NCBI GenBank assembly: GCA_016717725.1
Contig: JADKFA010000046.1
Location: 224,427 to 288,426 of the forward strand
Length of the DNA: 64,000 bases
From: Bacteroidota bacterium
GTDB lineage: Bacteria; Bacteroidota; Bacteroidia; AKYH767-A; OLB10
Direction: 5' to 3'
The position numbers and the translations under genes are program-made. The notes under the pieces are model-generated. The model saw only the letters and a program-made list of their open reading frames with translations, ran no database searches and was not told the DNA's origin. Positions 32,838-43,913 of the stretch are shown one piece after another. The stretch's first letter is position 1; the number at the start of each line of letters is the position of its first letter.

Positions 32838-35489
32838 TTAGGGAGCAGAAAAATCAAAATTGATATTTGTTCCGCTCATCAACACTGGCCACTTACTCCA
32901 GGTTTCAATTCCATTCATCTGTCGTAAAACAATAAAATACGATTGATTTAACAAGCCCGTTGGAATTGGAAGTGTAATATTTCCAAAAACATCCATCACT
33001 TCTTGAACAGATCCCATTAAAATAAAGGGTGAAACAGTATTACGCCATTCTACAATCACCGAATCACAGTCCAATGTATTTGAAGAAATCCCTCCATTAA
33101 ATAATCGAGGTGTCATTTCATTTCCTCCTATGTAAAGTCCTTCAATAAAATACTTCAAATGCAATTGAGAAGCACTTACACAATTTTGAATAATTTTTGT
33201 TGTTGATAAAATACAATCGACCGAAACATAATACGAACCCGCTTGATGAATATAAATACTTTGTGTGGTAGCACCCGTGCTCCACAAGTAATTATTCCCC
33301 AAAGAAGCAGATAGTAAAACCGAATCACCGGGACAAACCATAGAATCAGCAGGAGTAATAGTACTTGTTGGTATATAATTAACCACGATATCATCCACCC
33401 TAAACTGCACACTTGTTGATGTTTGGTAAAACCGCAATCGCAAATTACTAGACTGAGGAATAACGCCCGATGCTGTACGTAAGTACCAGCCACTACCACC
33501 AGAAATACTTGTAAAAGATAAGTCAGTAAATATTACTCCGTCATCACTTACCTGTACTTTTAATTCTGATCCGCTGCTTGCCGTAGTGCTTTTGAAAATT
33601 CCAAAATCGATGGACATAGAAGACAATCCCATGGTGTTAATTCCAGAAATGGTTAAATGCCGACCTACTACATTCGTAAAAAAAACATTCGCTCCAGCAC
33701 TCGCTCCAACATACCCACCCGAAATTTGAGTGACGCGCACATCTGCAGTCCCCGACATTGTAAAATTCATATTTTGAAATCCGTTTGCGCTTTCATGCGA
33801 TGCGATAGAGGTAGTGGTTGAAACTGATCCCATATTCTCAGAAAACAAGATGGCACTGGATGCGCTAGAAACAGTATTAATGACAACAATATTTGATTGA
33901 GAGGTACAACCTCCCGAAAAAGCGACAGTAACCTGATAATTTCCAGATGCATTTACCACAATAGCATTCGATGTTTCTCCTGTTGACCACAAATAACTAA
34001 TACCATTATTTGCAGTTAGCGTTACTGAATTACCGGGACAGATTTGAATGGGTCCAGCCGGAGTAATAATTGCAGATGCACCATTTAACACAGTAAAATT
34101 ACTTACTGGCATTGCATTATTAGACGAGTTGATATCATTCATCATTGTCGTATAGGCGCTAACGTTATAACTTCCAGGGGTCGTCATTACAAAACTATTA
34201 GTTAAAGTTACTACTGTATCTTGCCCTGCATTTATTTGTCCAGAAGTTAAGGTAACACTAAAATTCTGTGAAGAACTTGATGGATTCATCACCGTCGCAT
34301 TCACTACAACATTACTGTTTGCAAAATTAATAGCTGATGAACTGTAATTTCGAACGGCAACTTTAATTTGACCATTAGTAGAAGGACAATAACTACCATT
34401 TGTAACTAAAGAATGAACACCAACATCCATACTTAATGGTGCAGTACTTTGATAAACAAATTTGATTGTTATTGGAAGATGATCAGAGGCTAGATGCAAT
34501 GCATTCACAACAGCAACACTAGCAGCAGTATTCGGTTGGCTATTTATTGAATCATTATAATGATTTCCATCGTTACCGAATGGTACTAAAGAATTAGGAA
34601 TTACTTCCATCCCACCTGCTTCTGCTATTCCTTTTGAATATAAAATCATATCAAAGCGATCATCAACTCCGCCTGTGGATCCACTACCAAAACTTCTTGT
34701 TCTGGTGGATTGAGTATGATGTGAGGAGTATAAACTATTATTCCAAATCCCAGGCAAATTAATCATATCAACAAAATGCCCTTCCACTCCAGGTTGAACT
34801 TGCAATAATTTAACATATGCTGGTTCTTGAGAACCATAAATATTAAAATCTCCCATGACCATAAAATTAGATCCGGGAGGTAAAGCATTGGTAACTTTTC
34901 GTAAGCTATCTACTTCCACTAATCTTTGTTGCTCTTCTGCCGAACCTACTGAAGCTTTCAGGTGCACTGCATATACGCGCAGTGTATCACCACTGGCCAA
35001 ATGCAATAATTTAAATTCATAAATATTTCTTAGGTCAGTGATAATGGTTGTTGTATTGATAAATTGAAATTTACTAGATCTAAAAAACAAACCAGCATCC
35101 ATATCGGGCCCATTAATAAAGGTAGCCGCGCCATAAATATTTTGATTGGCATTCATCACTCCATTCAAAAACCATGTAAATCCAGCAGCAGATTGAACTT
35201 CTTCTACCACTAAAATATCTGGATTAATACTAGAAATAATAGTTCTATAAAAAGGATGGCGAAAAGCAGTATCGGCAACAGAGGCTGCCCCGGAACTTAT
35301 ATCGGGATAATGCAATAAATTATATGATGCCACTTTGATGGTATCAGAAGACTGAGAAAAAGAATGATGGCTACAAAAAACCAAACCCAACACAAGAACA
35401 AATCGACTTGTATAATTTATTAGAGTCGGCACTAACGATTGTCTAAACAACAAACTTCTCAATTTGTTGGGGGGAATACTAGCATGCAA
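32838..35489 (-). CDS. Secreted endonuclease/exonuclease/phosphatase-domain protein with Ig-like repeats
   Basis: 883 residues. After a signal-like segment (RFVLVLGLVFCSHHSFSQ) comes an EEP (DNase I-like) domain: KVASYNLLHYPD, ILVVEEVQS, YAVHLKAS, NFMVMGDFNIYG, DDRFDMILYS and LASDHLPITI, which together supply the metal and catalytic residues. The rest is beta-rich with two SYLWSTGET/NNYLWSTGATT Ig-like motifs. Extracellular nuclease or lipid phosphatase activity is possible. No canonical T9SS tail is seen. The frame opens with TTG and no ATG precedes the signal region, so the exact start is uncertain. Confidence 0.8.
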   Translation of the reverse strand: MHASIPPNKLRSLLFRQSLVPTLINYTSRFVLVLGLVFCSHHSFSQSSDTIKVASYNLLHYPDISSGAASVADTAFRHPFYRTIISSINPDILVVEEVQSAAGFTWFLNGVMNANQNIYGAATFINGPDMDAGLFFRSSKFQFINTTTIITDLRNIYEFKLLHLASGDTLRVYAVHLKASVGSAEEQQRLVEVDSLRKVTNALPPGSNFMVMGDFNIYGSQEPAYVKLLQVQPGVEGHFVDMINLPGIWNNSLYSSHHTQSTRTRSFGSGSTGGVDDRFDMILYSKGIAEAGGMEVIPNSLVPFGNDGNHYNDSINSQPNTAASVAVVNALHLASDHLPITIKFVYQSTAPLSMDVGVHSLVTNGSYCPSTNGQIKVAVRNYSSSAINFANSNVVVNATVMNPSSSSQNFSVTLTSGQINAGQDTVVTLTNSFVMTTPGSYNVSAYTTMMNDINSSNNAMPVSNFTVLNGASAIITPAGPIQICPGNSVTLTANNGISYLWSTGETSNAIVVNASGNYQVTVAFSGGCTSQSNIVVINTVSSASSAILFSENMGSVSTTTSIASHESANGFQNMNFTMSGTADVRVTQISGGYVGASAGANVFFTNVVGRHLTISGINTMGLSSMSIDFGIFKSTTASSGSELKVQVSDDGVIFTDLSFTSISGGSGWYLRTASGVIPQSSNLRLRFYQTSTSVQFRVDDIVVNYIPTSTITPADSMVCPGDSVLLSASLGNNYLWSTGATTQSIYIHQAGSYYVSVDCILSTTKIIQNCVSASQLHLKYFIEGLYIGGNEMTPRLFNGGISSNTLDCDSVIVEWRNTVSPFILMGSVQEVMDVFGNITLPIPTGLLNQSYFIVLRQMNGIETWSKWPVLMSGTNINFDFSAP

Positions 35490-35649
35490 GGGAGGAATGC
35501 TTAATTTGATGCAAGATACGTAGAATAATTTGATCCTACAACCCCCTAAACACCCTCAAAATTCATACTTTTGACCTCAGTATCAAGAGGGTCTGATTTT
35601 AATACCCTTTAATAATATATTATCAAAGGAATTACAAGTTTGAAAATCA

Positions 35650-37092
35650 ATGCAAAAAATAAAGAATTACATCAATGGAGTTTTAGTTGAGCCTATCTCT
35701 GAAAATTATTTAGACAACTACAATCCTTCAACTGGAAAGGTTTATAGTTTGATTCCGGATAGTGATGAACAAGATGTTGAGCTCGCAGTAAAAGCAGCAC
35801 AAGAGGCTTTTCCATTGTGGAGTTCATTACCAACACAAAAACGTTCGGCGATATTAATTCGATTAAGTGAACTCATCGAAAAAAATTTAGAAAAATTTGC
35901 AATCGCCGAATCAGTTGATAACGGTAAGCCTGTATGGTTAGCAAGAACGGTAGATATTCCAAGAGCGGTTGACAACTTTCATTTTTATGCAACGGCTGCA
36001 ATGCATCAAAGTACAGAAACGCATTCGATGGGTGATGTCGCGCTGAATTATACCCTGAGAACTCCTATTGGAATTGCAGGCTGTATCTCTCCATGGAATC
36101 TGCCTTTGTATTTATTTTCTTGGAAAATTGCTCCTGCATTAGCTTCTGGAAATTGTGTGGTAGCAAAGCCAAGTGAAATTACGCCCATGACTGCTTATCT
36201 ACTTTCGGAATTGGCTATTGAAGCAGGAATTCCTGCAGGCGTATTAAACATTGTTCATGGACTTGGAACAAAAGTAGGTTCTGCCATTGTTGCTCATCCA
36301 AAAATTCAAGCGATATCATTTACCGGCGGAACTAAAACCGGAGAACATATTGCTCGAGTTGCTGCGCCCATGTTTAAAAAACTTTCCTTAGAGTTAGGAG
36401 GAAAAAATCCCAATATTATTTTCGCTGATTGTGACTTTGAAAAAGCGGTAAAAACAACAGTACGTTCTTCCTTTGCCAACCAAGGCGAAATATGTTTATG
36501 CGGTTCGCGAATATTTATTGAACGACCGTTGTATGAAAAATTTAAACTTGCGTTTTTAGAAGAAGTAAAAAAATTAAAAGTGGGAGATCCTTCAGATGAC
36601 AAAAATTGGTTGGGAGCTATTGTTTCTAAGCCGCACATGGAAAAAATACTATCGTATATTGAGTTAGCACAACAAGAAGGTGGAAAAATAGTACATGGAG
36701 GAAAACGAGTACAATTAGAGGGTGAGTTTGAAGAGGGATATTTCATAGCACCCACCATTATTGAAGGTCTTACATATGATTGCAGAACCAATCAAGAAGA
36801 AATTTTTGGTCCGGTGGTTACACTTCAACCTTTCGATACCGAAGAAGAAGTCTTAACCTATGCAAATAGCACCAAATACGGCTTAGCAGCCTCGGTATGG
36901 ACACAACACCTTACCAAGGCACATCATGTAGCATCTAAATTACATAGTGGAATTGTGTGGATTAATTGCTGGCTCTTGCGCGACCTTCGTACTCCCTTTG
37001 GAGGCGTAAAATCATCAGGTGTAGGAAGAGAAGGTGGCTTTGAAGCTTTAAATTTCTTTACGGAGGAAAAAAACGTTTGCATAAAATTGTAG
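35650..37092 (+). CDS. Aldehyde dehydrogenase, probably 2-aminomuconate/2-hydroxymuconate semialdehyde dehydrogenase
   Basis: 480 residues, standard ALDH length. GCISPWNLPLYLFSWKIAPA and VAKPSEITP bind NAD; SLELGGKNPNIIFADCD holds the general-base Glu. NQGEICLCGSRIFIE contains the nucleophilic Cys in the form typical of muconic-semialdehyde dehydrogenases, and QEEIFGPVVTLQPF is the C-terminal cofactor motif. It would act after ACMSD on 2-aminomuconate semialdehyde. With the dioxygenase at 30.5 kb and the ACMSD-like gene at 63 kb this supports tryptophan catabolism. Substrate assignment is by subfamily look and context. Confidence 0.88.
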   Translation: MQKIKNYINGVLVEPISENYLDNYNPSTGKVYSLIPDSDEQDVELAVKAAQEAFPLWSSLPTQKRSAILIRLSELIEKNLEKFAIAESVDNGKPVWLARTVDIPRAVDNFHFYATAAMHQSTETHSMGDVALNYTLRTPIGIAGCISPWNLPLYLFSWKIAPALASGNCVVAKPSEITPMTAYLLSELAIEAGIPAGVLNIVHGLGTKVGSAIVAHPKIQAISFTGGTKTGEHIARVAAPMFKKLSLELGGKNPNIIFADCDFEKAVKTTVRSSFANQGEICLCGSRIFIERPLYEKFKLAFLEEVKKLKVGDPSDDKNWLGAIVSKPHMEKILSYIELAQQEGGKIVHGGKRVQLEGEFEEGYFIAPTIIEGLTYDCRTNQEEIFGPVVTLQPFDTEEEVLTYANSTKYGLAASVWTQHLTKAHHVASKLHSGIVWINCWLLRDLRTPFGGVKSSGVGREGGFEALNFFTEEKNVCIKL

Positions 37093-37099
37093 GTTACGA

Positions 37100-37117
37100 T
37101 CCCGATAGCTATCGGGA
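37100..37117. repeat. Palindrome TCCCGATAGCTATCGGGA
   Basis: Perfect 18-bp palindrome, 7 nt after the dehydrogenase stop. It is identical to the copy at 12572 and close to those at 12201 and 27216. It could serve as a terminator stem for either strand. Confidence 0.7.
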
Positions 37118-37341
37118 ACGAATAATCGAATTCGCTAATTCACGAATAATCAGATTTGCGAATTAAATCCGCGCTAATCGTATTTACCATCCAATGCTTA
37201 AGCTACGGATGGTTTATCTGTGTCATCCGTGTTCTACTTTTGTAACTATATGCTAAAACAATCAATCTTAAAAAATCATAACGATCTTAATAAATCCGCG
37301 GCCAATCAGAAAATATAGTTGGTACCATAATTTACTTAGCA

Positions 37342-38214
37342 ATGGAAAGTAAAAAAGTATTTTTAGAGAACGAAAAAGTAAAAATTGCAGTGTTGCCATT
37401 AGGTGCAGAGCTTAGTAGTTTGTATCATAAGGAACATCGACTCCAATATTTATGGCAAGCGGGAGATGTATGGCCAAAACATTCTCCTGTATTATTTCCT
37501 ATTGTTGGTCAGTTGAAAAATAATAGTTACACCCATCAGCAAAAAGAATATTCATTACCTCGACATGGATTTGCTAGAGAAAAAATGTTTTCGGTATTGG
37601 AACAACAGGACCATCAAATTACTTTTCGCTTATCGGATGATGAACATACTCGAAAAAATTATCCATTCACCTTTCATTTCGATATTCAATATCTATTAAT
37701 AGAATCTGAAATAATTATTACCTATTCCGTGACAAATACTGGATCTGAAAAAATGTATTTTTCGGTGGGTGCACATCCAGCGTTTCGAGTGCCTTTAGAT
37801 CTGAGAGATAAATATGATGACTATTATTTAGAATTTGATAAAGAAGAACATTCGGGTCGTTGGCCATTAAAAGAAGGATTGATTGACGTTGCTCCTACTC
37901 CATTTTTTGATTCACAAAAAATTTATCTTACAAAAGAACTTTTCTCAAACGATGCGTTAGTATTTAAAAAAATTAACTCCAATAAAATTCATTTACATTC
38001 CAACAAACATCAACACGGATTAAGTGTAACTGTAAATCAATGTCCATTTTTAGGATTGTGGGCAGCAAAAGGTGCTGACTTTTTATGCATTGAACCTTGG
38101 CAAGGAATTGCTGATGGGGTTCAATCAACAGGAGAAATAGCGAACAAAGAAGGAATACATCGTTTAGATGCTGGTGAAAATTACCAATATCGATGGGCAA
38201 TTAAACTTTTTTAA
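37342..38214 (+). CDS. Aldose 1-epimerase family protein (LacX/YeaD-like)
   Basis: 290 residues of the galactose mutarotase-like beta-sandwich. Conserved elements are VLPLGAELSSLYHKE at the start, WPKHSPVLFPIVGQL, PRHGFAREKMF (RHGFxR), YFSVGAHPAFRVPL (GxHPAF, catalytic His) and LCIEPWQGIADG (catalytic Glu). Such proteins interconvert anomers of a sugar or sugar phosphate in the cytoplasm; the natural sugar is unclear for the LacX branch. It stands alone, and no sugar operon is nearby. Confidence 0.88.
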   Translation: MESKKVFLENEKVKIAVLPLGAELSSLYHKEHRLQYLWQAGDVWPKHSPVLFPIVGQLKNNSYTHQQKEYSLPRHGFAREKMFSVLEQQDHQITFRLSDDEHTRKNYPFTFHFDIQYLLIESEIIITYSVTNTGSEKMYFSVGAHPAFRVPLDLRDKYDDYYLEFDKEEHSGRWPLKEGLIDVAPTPFFDSQKIYLTKELFSNDALVFKKINSNKIHLHSNKHQHGLSVTVNQCPFLGLWAAKGADFLCIEPWQGIADGVQSTGEIANKEGIHRLDAGENYQYRWAIKLF

Positions 38215-38230
38215 ATTTTCGAAAATCGAA

Positions 38231-41200
38231 TTAACGTACAATAGAAACTCGACCAGTATAAGTATGCGGGTTACCTAAATCATCTTTAATATCCACTTTG
38301 TACACGTACACATCTTGCTTCGCTTCTTCCCCTTGATGGGTTCCATCCCATCCTTTAATTACCTCATTACTCGTAAAAATAAGTGCGCCCCATCGATTAA
38401 ATATCTGCATGGTGTAATGACTAAAACCAAATCCTTTTACAGTAAATATTTCATTATAACCATCACCATTAGGTGTAAATGCATTCGGAATCCAGATGGC
38501 ATAATCCTTTTTGATATCAATCACATCCCATGCAGTATCCAGACAACCAAATTCACTTTCAACAATTAACTGAACAGAATAGATCCCTGGGTTCTTATAC
38601 TTATGCGTTGGATCTTGATCGGAAGAAAAAGTAGTATCACCAAAATTCCAATGCCAAACGGTAGCCAATACACTTTGATCATAGAAATAAACTAAAGGAA
38701 CAAAAACACTCGGTTCACTGGGATCATAACGGAATGAAGCTATTGGCAAGGGATGTACTAAAATATATTCTGAATATATTGTATCATTGATGCATCCAAG
38801 CGAAGAAACTACATTCAGTTGAATATCGTACAATCCATCTTCAGTATATATTGTTCCTGGATGTTGCAAAGAACTGGTATCTCCATTTCCAAAATCCCAA
38901 TTCCAATTCACAACAGATCCATCTTGTGAAGTAGATAAATCCACAAATGAAACTGGCAACGGCTCGCAACCTTCTACAACATCAGCTTGCAACTGTGGTT
39001 GTGGTGGCCACCATACTCTTACCGGTTGAATGATTGAATCGATACATCCTCGATCGCTAATAGCTAACAATGTAGAGAGATGAATTCCTCCAGATGGATA
39101 AATGTGTTTAGGATGCGTTTGGGAAGAAGTGGTTAGATCACCAAAATTCCATTCATAATCAACAATACTTCCATTCACAATAGTGGACGTGTTGTTCAAT
39201 GAAGTTAAATTTCCCTCGCAAACAGTATCGGAAGAGAAAGAAACATTTGGCAATGGATAAACGGTAATGGAATCCAATATAGTATCTCTACAACCTCTGT
39301 CACTTTCCGCGGTGTAAGAGATCAAATAATTTCCTGCAGATTGAAAAATATGACTTGGGTGATAATTCGTATCTAACGGTGAACCATCTCCGAAATTCCA
39401 AAACGAATTGGTTATAGAATATCCAGTGGGAATGGTAGAAGTATTTTGAAATGCAAAAGCAGCGCCTACACACTCATTTGATGTAGTAAACTGAGGAGAT
39501 GGTTTAGGAAAAATAATAATATTTAACGTTGTATCTTTCCTACATCCGTTTGCATCTTCTACTTGATGCATTACTTGATACGTTCCATCATTTGAATAAA
39601 CATGTGTTGGATGTTGTAATGAAGAAGAATCTCCATCTCCAAAAGTCCAACTCCAAGTAGTAATGGGTGATAATGAAACGCTCTGATCTAAGAAAAGGGA
39701 ATTATCGAGTTCACATACATTCTGCAAAGTCATATCAGCAGTTGGCAAATTATGAACAAATACACTTCTACTCGTTGAATCAACACATCCATTTGTTCCT
39801 GTAACCATTAAATTAATTAAATGATTTCCGGCTTGTGTAAAAACAACTTGAGGACTCTGGCTGGTATACATTCCAAAAATTGAATTTGTCCACTGCTGAC
39901 TTTGAATAGCCCCACCATTTAATGTTGAGGTATTTGTTAATGAAAAATAAGTACCGACACAATATGGTCCCATTGTACTAAATGATGGAATAGGCAATTC
40001 CTTTACAACAATAGGTTTTTGTATTGTATCAAAACAACCTGCACTATTCATTACAACTAAGCCAACCGAAAAAGAACCAACAGAGGTATAAGTATGGCTG
40101 GTTTGCGGCACGCCAAACAATACCGGCGATCCATCACCATAAGTCCATTGCCAATCCAAAATACTTCCTTGACTATTTAAACTTAGGTCAGTAAAACTGG
40201 CAGAATCACCATAACAAATATCGCTCACTGAAAAATTGGCTTGAGGAGATCCACCACGATCACTTCATGCACAATAGAATCTCTACAACCCAAATCACTA
40301 ATAGCCACCAAGGAAACAAAATAGGATCCTCCAAGAGAATAAACATGGGTTGGACTTGATTGAATAAGCACAGGCGAGCCATCATCGAAATTCCATTCAC
40401 AAGAAATGATGCTTCCTATTGGTATATTACTTAAGTTAGGAAAAAACAAAGGAGCATCGACACAACCAGTAGGAATAAAATAACCAACATTTGGCAATGG
40501 ATTTGTAAGTATAGGAATAGTTGTCGTATCTACGCAACCGTTAGTACTTTCTACTACTAAAGATACATCATACGCTCCTCCAGCTGTAAAAACATGTTGT
40601 GGATTGACTACATTGGTAAGTGGAGATCCGTCTCCAAAATTCCATTCCCATGAATTAATAACTCCAGCTCCACTCAATGATAAATCACTAAAGGTGGAAG
40701 AACTTCCAGGACAAACAGGAGTAGAACTAAAGTTTGCAGTAGGTCCTGCCAACACATTTACATTTTGAATATAGGTATCCGTACAACCGTTAGAACCTGT
40801 TACAATTAATTGAACATTATAATTACCTGGAGGAAATGCATGTGCTGGATTTTGTGTGAGTTCTACTGGACTTCCATCACCAAAACTCCATTGCCAAGCA
40901 ATGATGGTACCAACATTCGTTACGGATGCATCCGAAAATTGAGCGAGTTGATTTGCACAAGCAATGGTATTGTTAAATGATGCAACAGGTACTGATTGAA
41001 CATCCACGGGTTCAACGATGGTATCTTTACATCCATTTGCCGTGGTAACGATTAATGAAGTATTATACGTCCCAGGTCCAGGATAAAAATGACTAGGATT
41101 AGAAACACCCGATACTAACGGACTCGCATCACCGAAGTTCCATTCCCAATTAGAAATTAGGGTACCAGCCACTGTAGAAACATCCGTAAAATTAATTTGA

Positions 41201-42615
41201 CTACTCACACAAGCGGAGAGATAACTAAAATCACTTACGGGCCCAGGTAATGTAGAAATATTTTGAATGAGTGTGTCCTTACATCCTAATGAATCAGTAA
41301 CTATTAAATTTACTGGATAGGTTCCTGACAAACTAAACGTATGCACAGGATTTTGAATTGTATCTGTTGCACCATCACCGAAATTCCAACTCCAACTTTC
41401 AATAGGACCATTGGTACTTCCACTTAAATCGAAAAAACTAGAAACATCATTCGGACAAACGGGGGGAGAATTAAAATTAACTTGAGGAATCGGAATAGTG
41501 GTAATTACATATTCCACCGTATCGGCACACCCTCCCATATTCGTTACAATTAATGAAACGTTATAATTTCCAGGAGCTACATAACTGTGTGTTGGATGTT
41601 GCAAATTAGATGATTGTCCATCTCCAAAATCCCATTTCCATACGTTGATGGGCGTACCTACTGTGACTAATGAAGAATCCTGAAACCGAGTTTGATTTTG
41701 ACAATTTGTAATTTGACCAAAGTGTGGAGCCAAAATAGTTGGGGTTATAATAGTAGTCAATGTAATTGTACATCCTGTCACGGATGTCATGGTGCATTGA
41801 TATTGCGTTCCAATTACCACATTATTTATTGCAATCGACTGTGTTGTTTCCCCTGTACTCCAACTGTAAGAATCAAAACCAATAGGAGCTGTTAATATGG
41901 TAGAATTAGCTCCTGAACATAGATCACTCAAAATAATAAGTGGACTACAATAACAATCCACATAAGCGTATCCATAATGTCCACCTAGCGCACAATCACC
42001 AGTAGAAAACTCGATGGTTACATTTTGACCTATGTATGGTGACAAATCAATTCCCACTGTGGTCCAATCTTTATAATGTACAGTACTGCCTGATGAATTC
42101 ACAACCGAAACGAATCCAGGAATTCCAGAGGAGGCCACTACATTATACGAACCACATCCTACCGCTAATCCATTTTGATCATACACTCTAATTTCAAAAC
42201 GAGGTTGTTCTGTTATTGTATGACTTGGATCTTCCAAAACCACTGCATAGCGATAAATAAAAAGTGCGTTAGATGCATCAACTGCTATTTGATAACTTAA
42301 TTGTTCTGCTTCTGCCCCCACATCATCATTACCTAGACGAGCAGAAAACTGTCCACCAGGAGCAACTATAGTAATCGCTCCATTTGTATTAGGATCCGTT
42401 CCTGGACCTGTCATGATGGTATGACGTCCGGTTACAATTCCTGGGGTAATAGAATTTATTGGACAACAAGAACCTGTAGTCCCTGTCCAATTTGCAAAGC
42501 TATTCAGCTCAAAATCGGCATTGGCACAACTGCTCAATTGAGCTCTTGCATCATTCTCTGCAAAAAATAAAAGCAATAGCAATAACTGAAATAAATTTCT
42601 TTTCACTAGCAACAT
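38231..42615 (-). CDS. Large multi-PKD-domain surface protein with T9SS type B (gliding-motility) sorting domain, one frameshift
   Basis: About 1460 residues once a frame break near 40247 is repaired. The upstream part (start 42615) ends out of frame, while continuing in another frame gives VDPPQANFSVSDICYGDS. A signal peptide is followed by an N-terminal adhesion-like domain, then about a dozen PKD-type repeats (W.WNFGDG.. and similar, e.g. WEWNFGDASPL, WSWTFGDGDSS). It ends in the gliding-motility-associated tail IWIPNAFTPNGDGYNE, FNRWGALIF, YVYKVDIKD. It is exported by the type IX system, probably as an adhesin or structural surface protein. The break is most likely a lost C in a GATCCTCC context. 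Confidence 0.88.
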
Positions 42616-42818
42616 TCTACGTAAAAATTTAAAAAATTATTGGGGAAATAAAGGTAATACATTTCAAAGAGAATAAATGCAGTCTTAACGGGCAAAATGA
42701 CAATTTAGACTTGAAATAGAGGGAAATAGGGTGAAATAGGGGAATTCTTGTAGAAAATAAATTTTAATAGCTAGGATGATCACCTCAATATTTGAATGGA
42801 ACTGGAAACCCTTACCTT

Positions 42819-43793
42819 TTAATTGTATAAGTCCAACGCCTTTCGATGTGCCTCCCTCATAGCATTTTTATATTCAATTGGCTTGATAACCTTTAGGTCA
42901 TTTCCATAACTTAACAGCATTGACATTAGTTCATTGTTAGGTATAACACTTATCATAAAAGTTATCGAACTTTTTGAATCCTTCAACACCACTTGTGAAT
43001 CATGAAGGGGTTTCGATTTTACATATTGCGCCCTGGGTTTAGATAGTTGGAAATGCAAATCAATCTTACTGATTCCTTCCATCCGAGTTACTCCAATTAT
43101 ATCTCGAAAAAATTCTGCAGCTTTAAATGAAGTATTATCGATATACTTTTCAGTTGAACACTCAATTTCAATTATCCTATCAATCGCTAAAGTTCGCATT
43201 TTACTGTCTTCCGATTGAACACCAAAGACAAACCAACGGTTATTATATTCCTTTAATAAATAGGCCGAAAATACCATTCTGACTTTTGGCTCAGAATATG
43301 GCTTATAATCAACAACTAAAGCTTTTTCCTGGATAATACTCTCATAAATTTGACTTAAATACTCTAATCCGGTAAGTTGCTCAACTCTCTCAAAATCTAC
43401 TACACTTGGCCTAGCCTGTCCCTTTATTGAAGCTTTCTGATCTAATTTAATAATTATCTCCTCAATATCCTTAAACTGTGGCAATCCTTCAAATTGCTTT
43501 AAAATAGATAACGCACCCTGAAGCTTTTCAGCATCCTCTGATGACAAAGGACTATTGGTGATTGAAGCATTGGGATCGGAATACTTATAGTAACCATCTT
43601 TACAAATTATCTCCAACCCATACAATTCCATAATATGCCTAAAATCGGATCTTATAGTCCGATCGCTAATACTTTTTATTCCGAATTCGACAAGATACTC
43701 TTCGAGTTTCTCCTTTAAATTATTAAAAGTTACCCCATATCGGTTGTTTCGAACCAATACCTCATCAATTTTTTTAAACCTAAAAAAGTGCAT
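42819..43793 (-). CDS. WYL-domain transcriptional regulator divergent from the type III-A cas operon
   Basis: About 324 residues. Residues 1-60 form a winged helix-turn-helix (RNNRYGVTFNNLKEKLEEYL, SISDRTIRSDFRHIMELYGL). A WYL domain lies mid-protein (EKALVVDYKPYSEP, FSAYLLKEYNNRWFVFGVQ, RTLAIDRIIEIE), followed by a WCX-type C-terminal region. WYL proteins bind ligands such as nucleic acids or nucleotides and often control CRISPR and other defence loci. I use the second Met (43793), which fits the HTH better than 43817. The intergenic region carries the operator shared with two other units, so this is the obvious candidate to bind it. Confidence 0.88.
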   Translation of the reverse strand: MHFFRFKKIDEVLVRNNRYGVTFNNLKEKLEEYLVEFGIKSISDRTIRSDFRHIMELYGLEIICKDGYYKYSDPNASITNSPLSSEDAEKLQGALSILKQFEGLPQFKDIEEIIIKLDQKASIKGQARPSVVDFERVEQLTGLEYLSQIYESIIQEKALVVDYKPYSEPKVRMVFSAYLLKEYNNRWFVFGVQSEDSKMRTLAIDRIIEIECSTEKYIDNTSFKAAEFFRDIIGVTRMEGISKIDLHFQLSKPRAQYVKSKPLHDSQVVLKDSKSSITFMISVIPNNELMSMLLSYGNDLKVIKPIEYKNAMREAHRKALDLYN

Positions 43794-43862
43794 TTTTATT
43801 AACAGGCATTTGGACAAATGGATTTAAACATTAATTTTACTCCACGGAACATTTCTTATAAA

Positions 43863-43897
43863 ATGCAAATAGGTTGCATTTAGCGAAAGTACCTTTG
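43863..43897 (+). promoter_or_regulatory. Operator/promoter of the type III-A cas operon (copy 1 of 3)
   Basis: ATGCAAATAGGTTGCAT at 43863-43879 is an inverted repeat with 6-bp arms and an ATAGG spacer. Fifteen nt after its TTGCA comes TTTG of the -7 box TACCTTTG (43890-43897), and cas6 starts 17 nt later. A normal -33 element is missing; the palindrome, centred near -32, occupies its place. It lies in the divergent gap with the WYL gene. Confidence 0.7.
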
Positions 43898-43913
43898 TAA
43901 AAATATAAAATTT

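Noticed and set aside
43818..43862. Autoregulated WYL promoter with a -7 box at the 15-nt spacing on the minus strand
   Set aside because: On the minus strand no TTTG lies 15 nt from the palindrome; only a weak TCCATTTG is further away.
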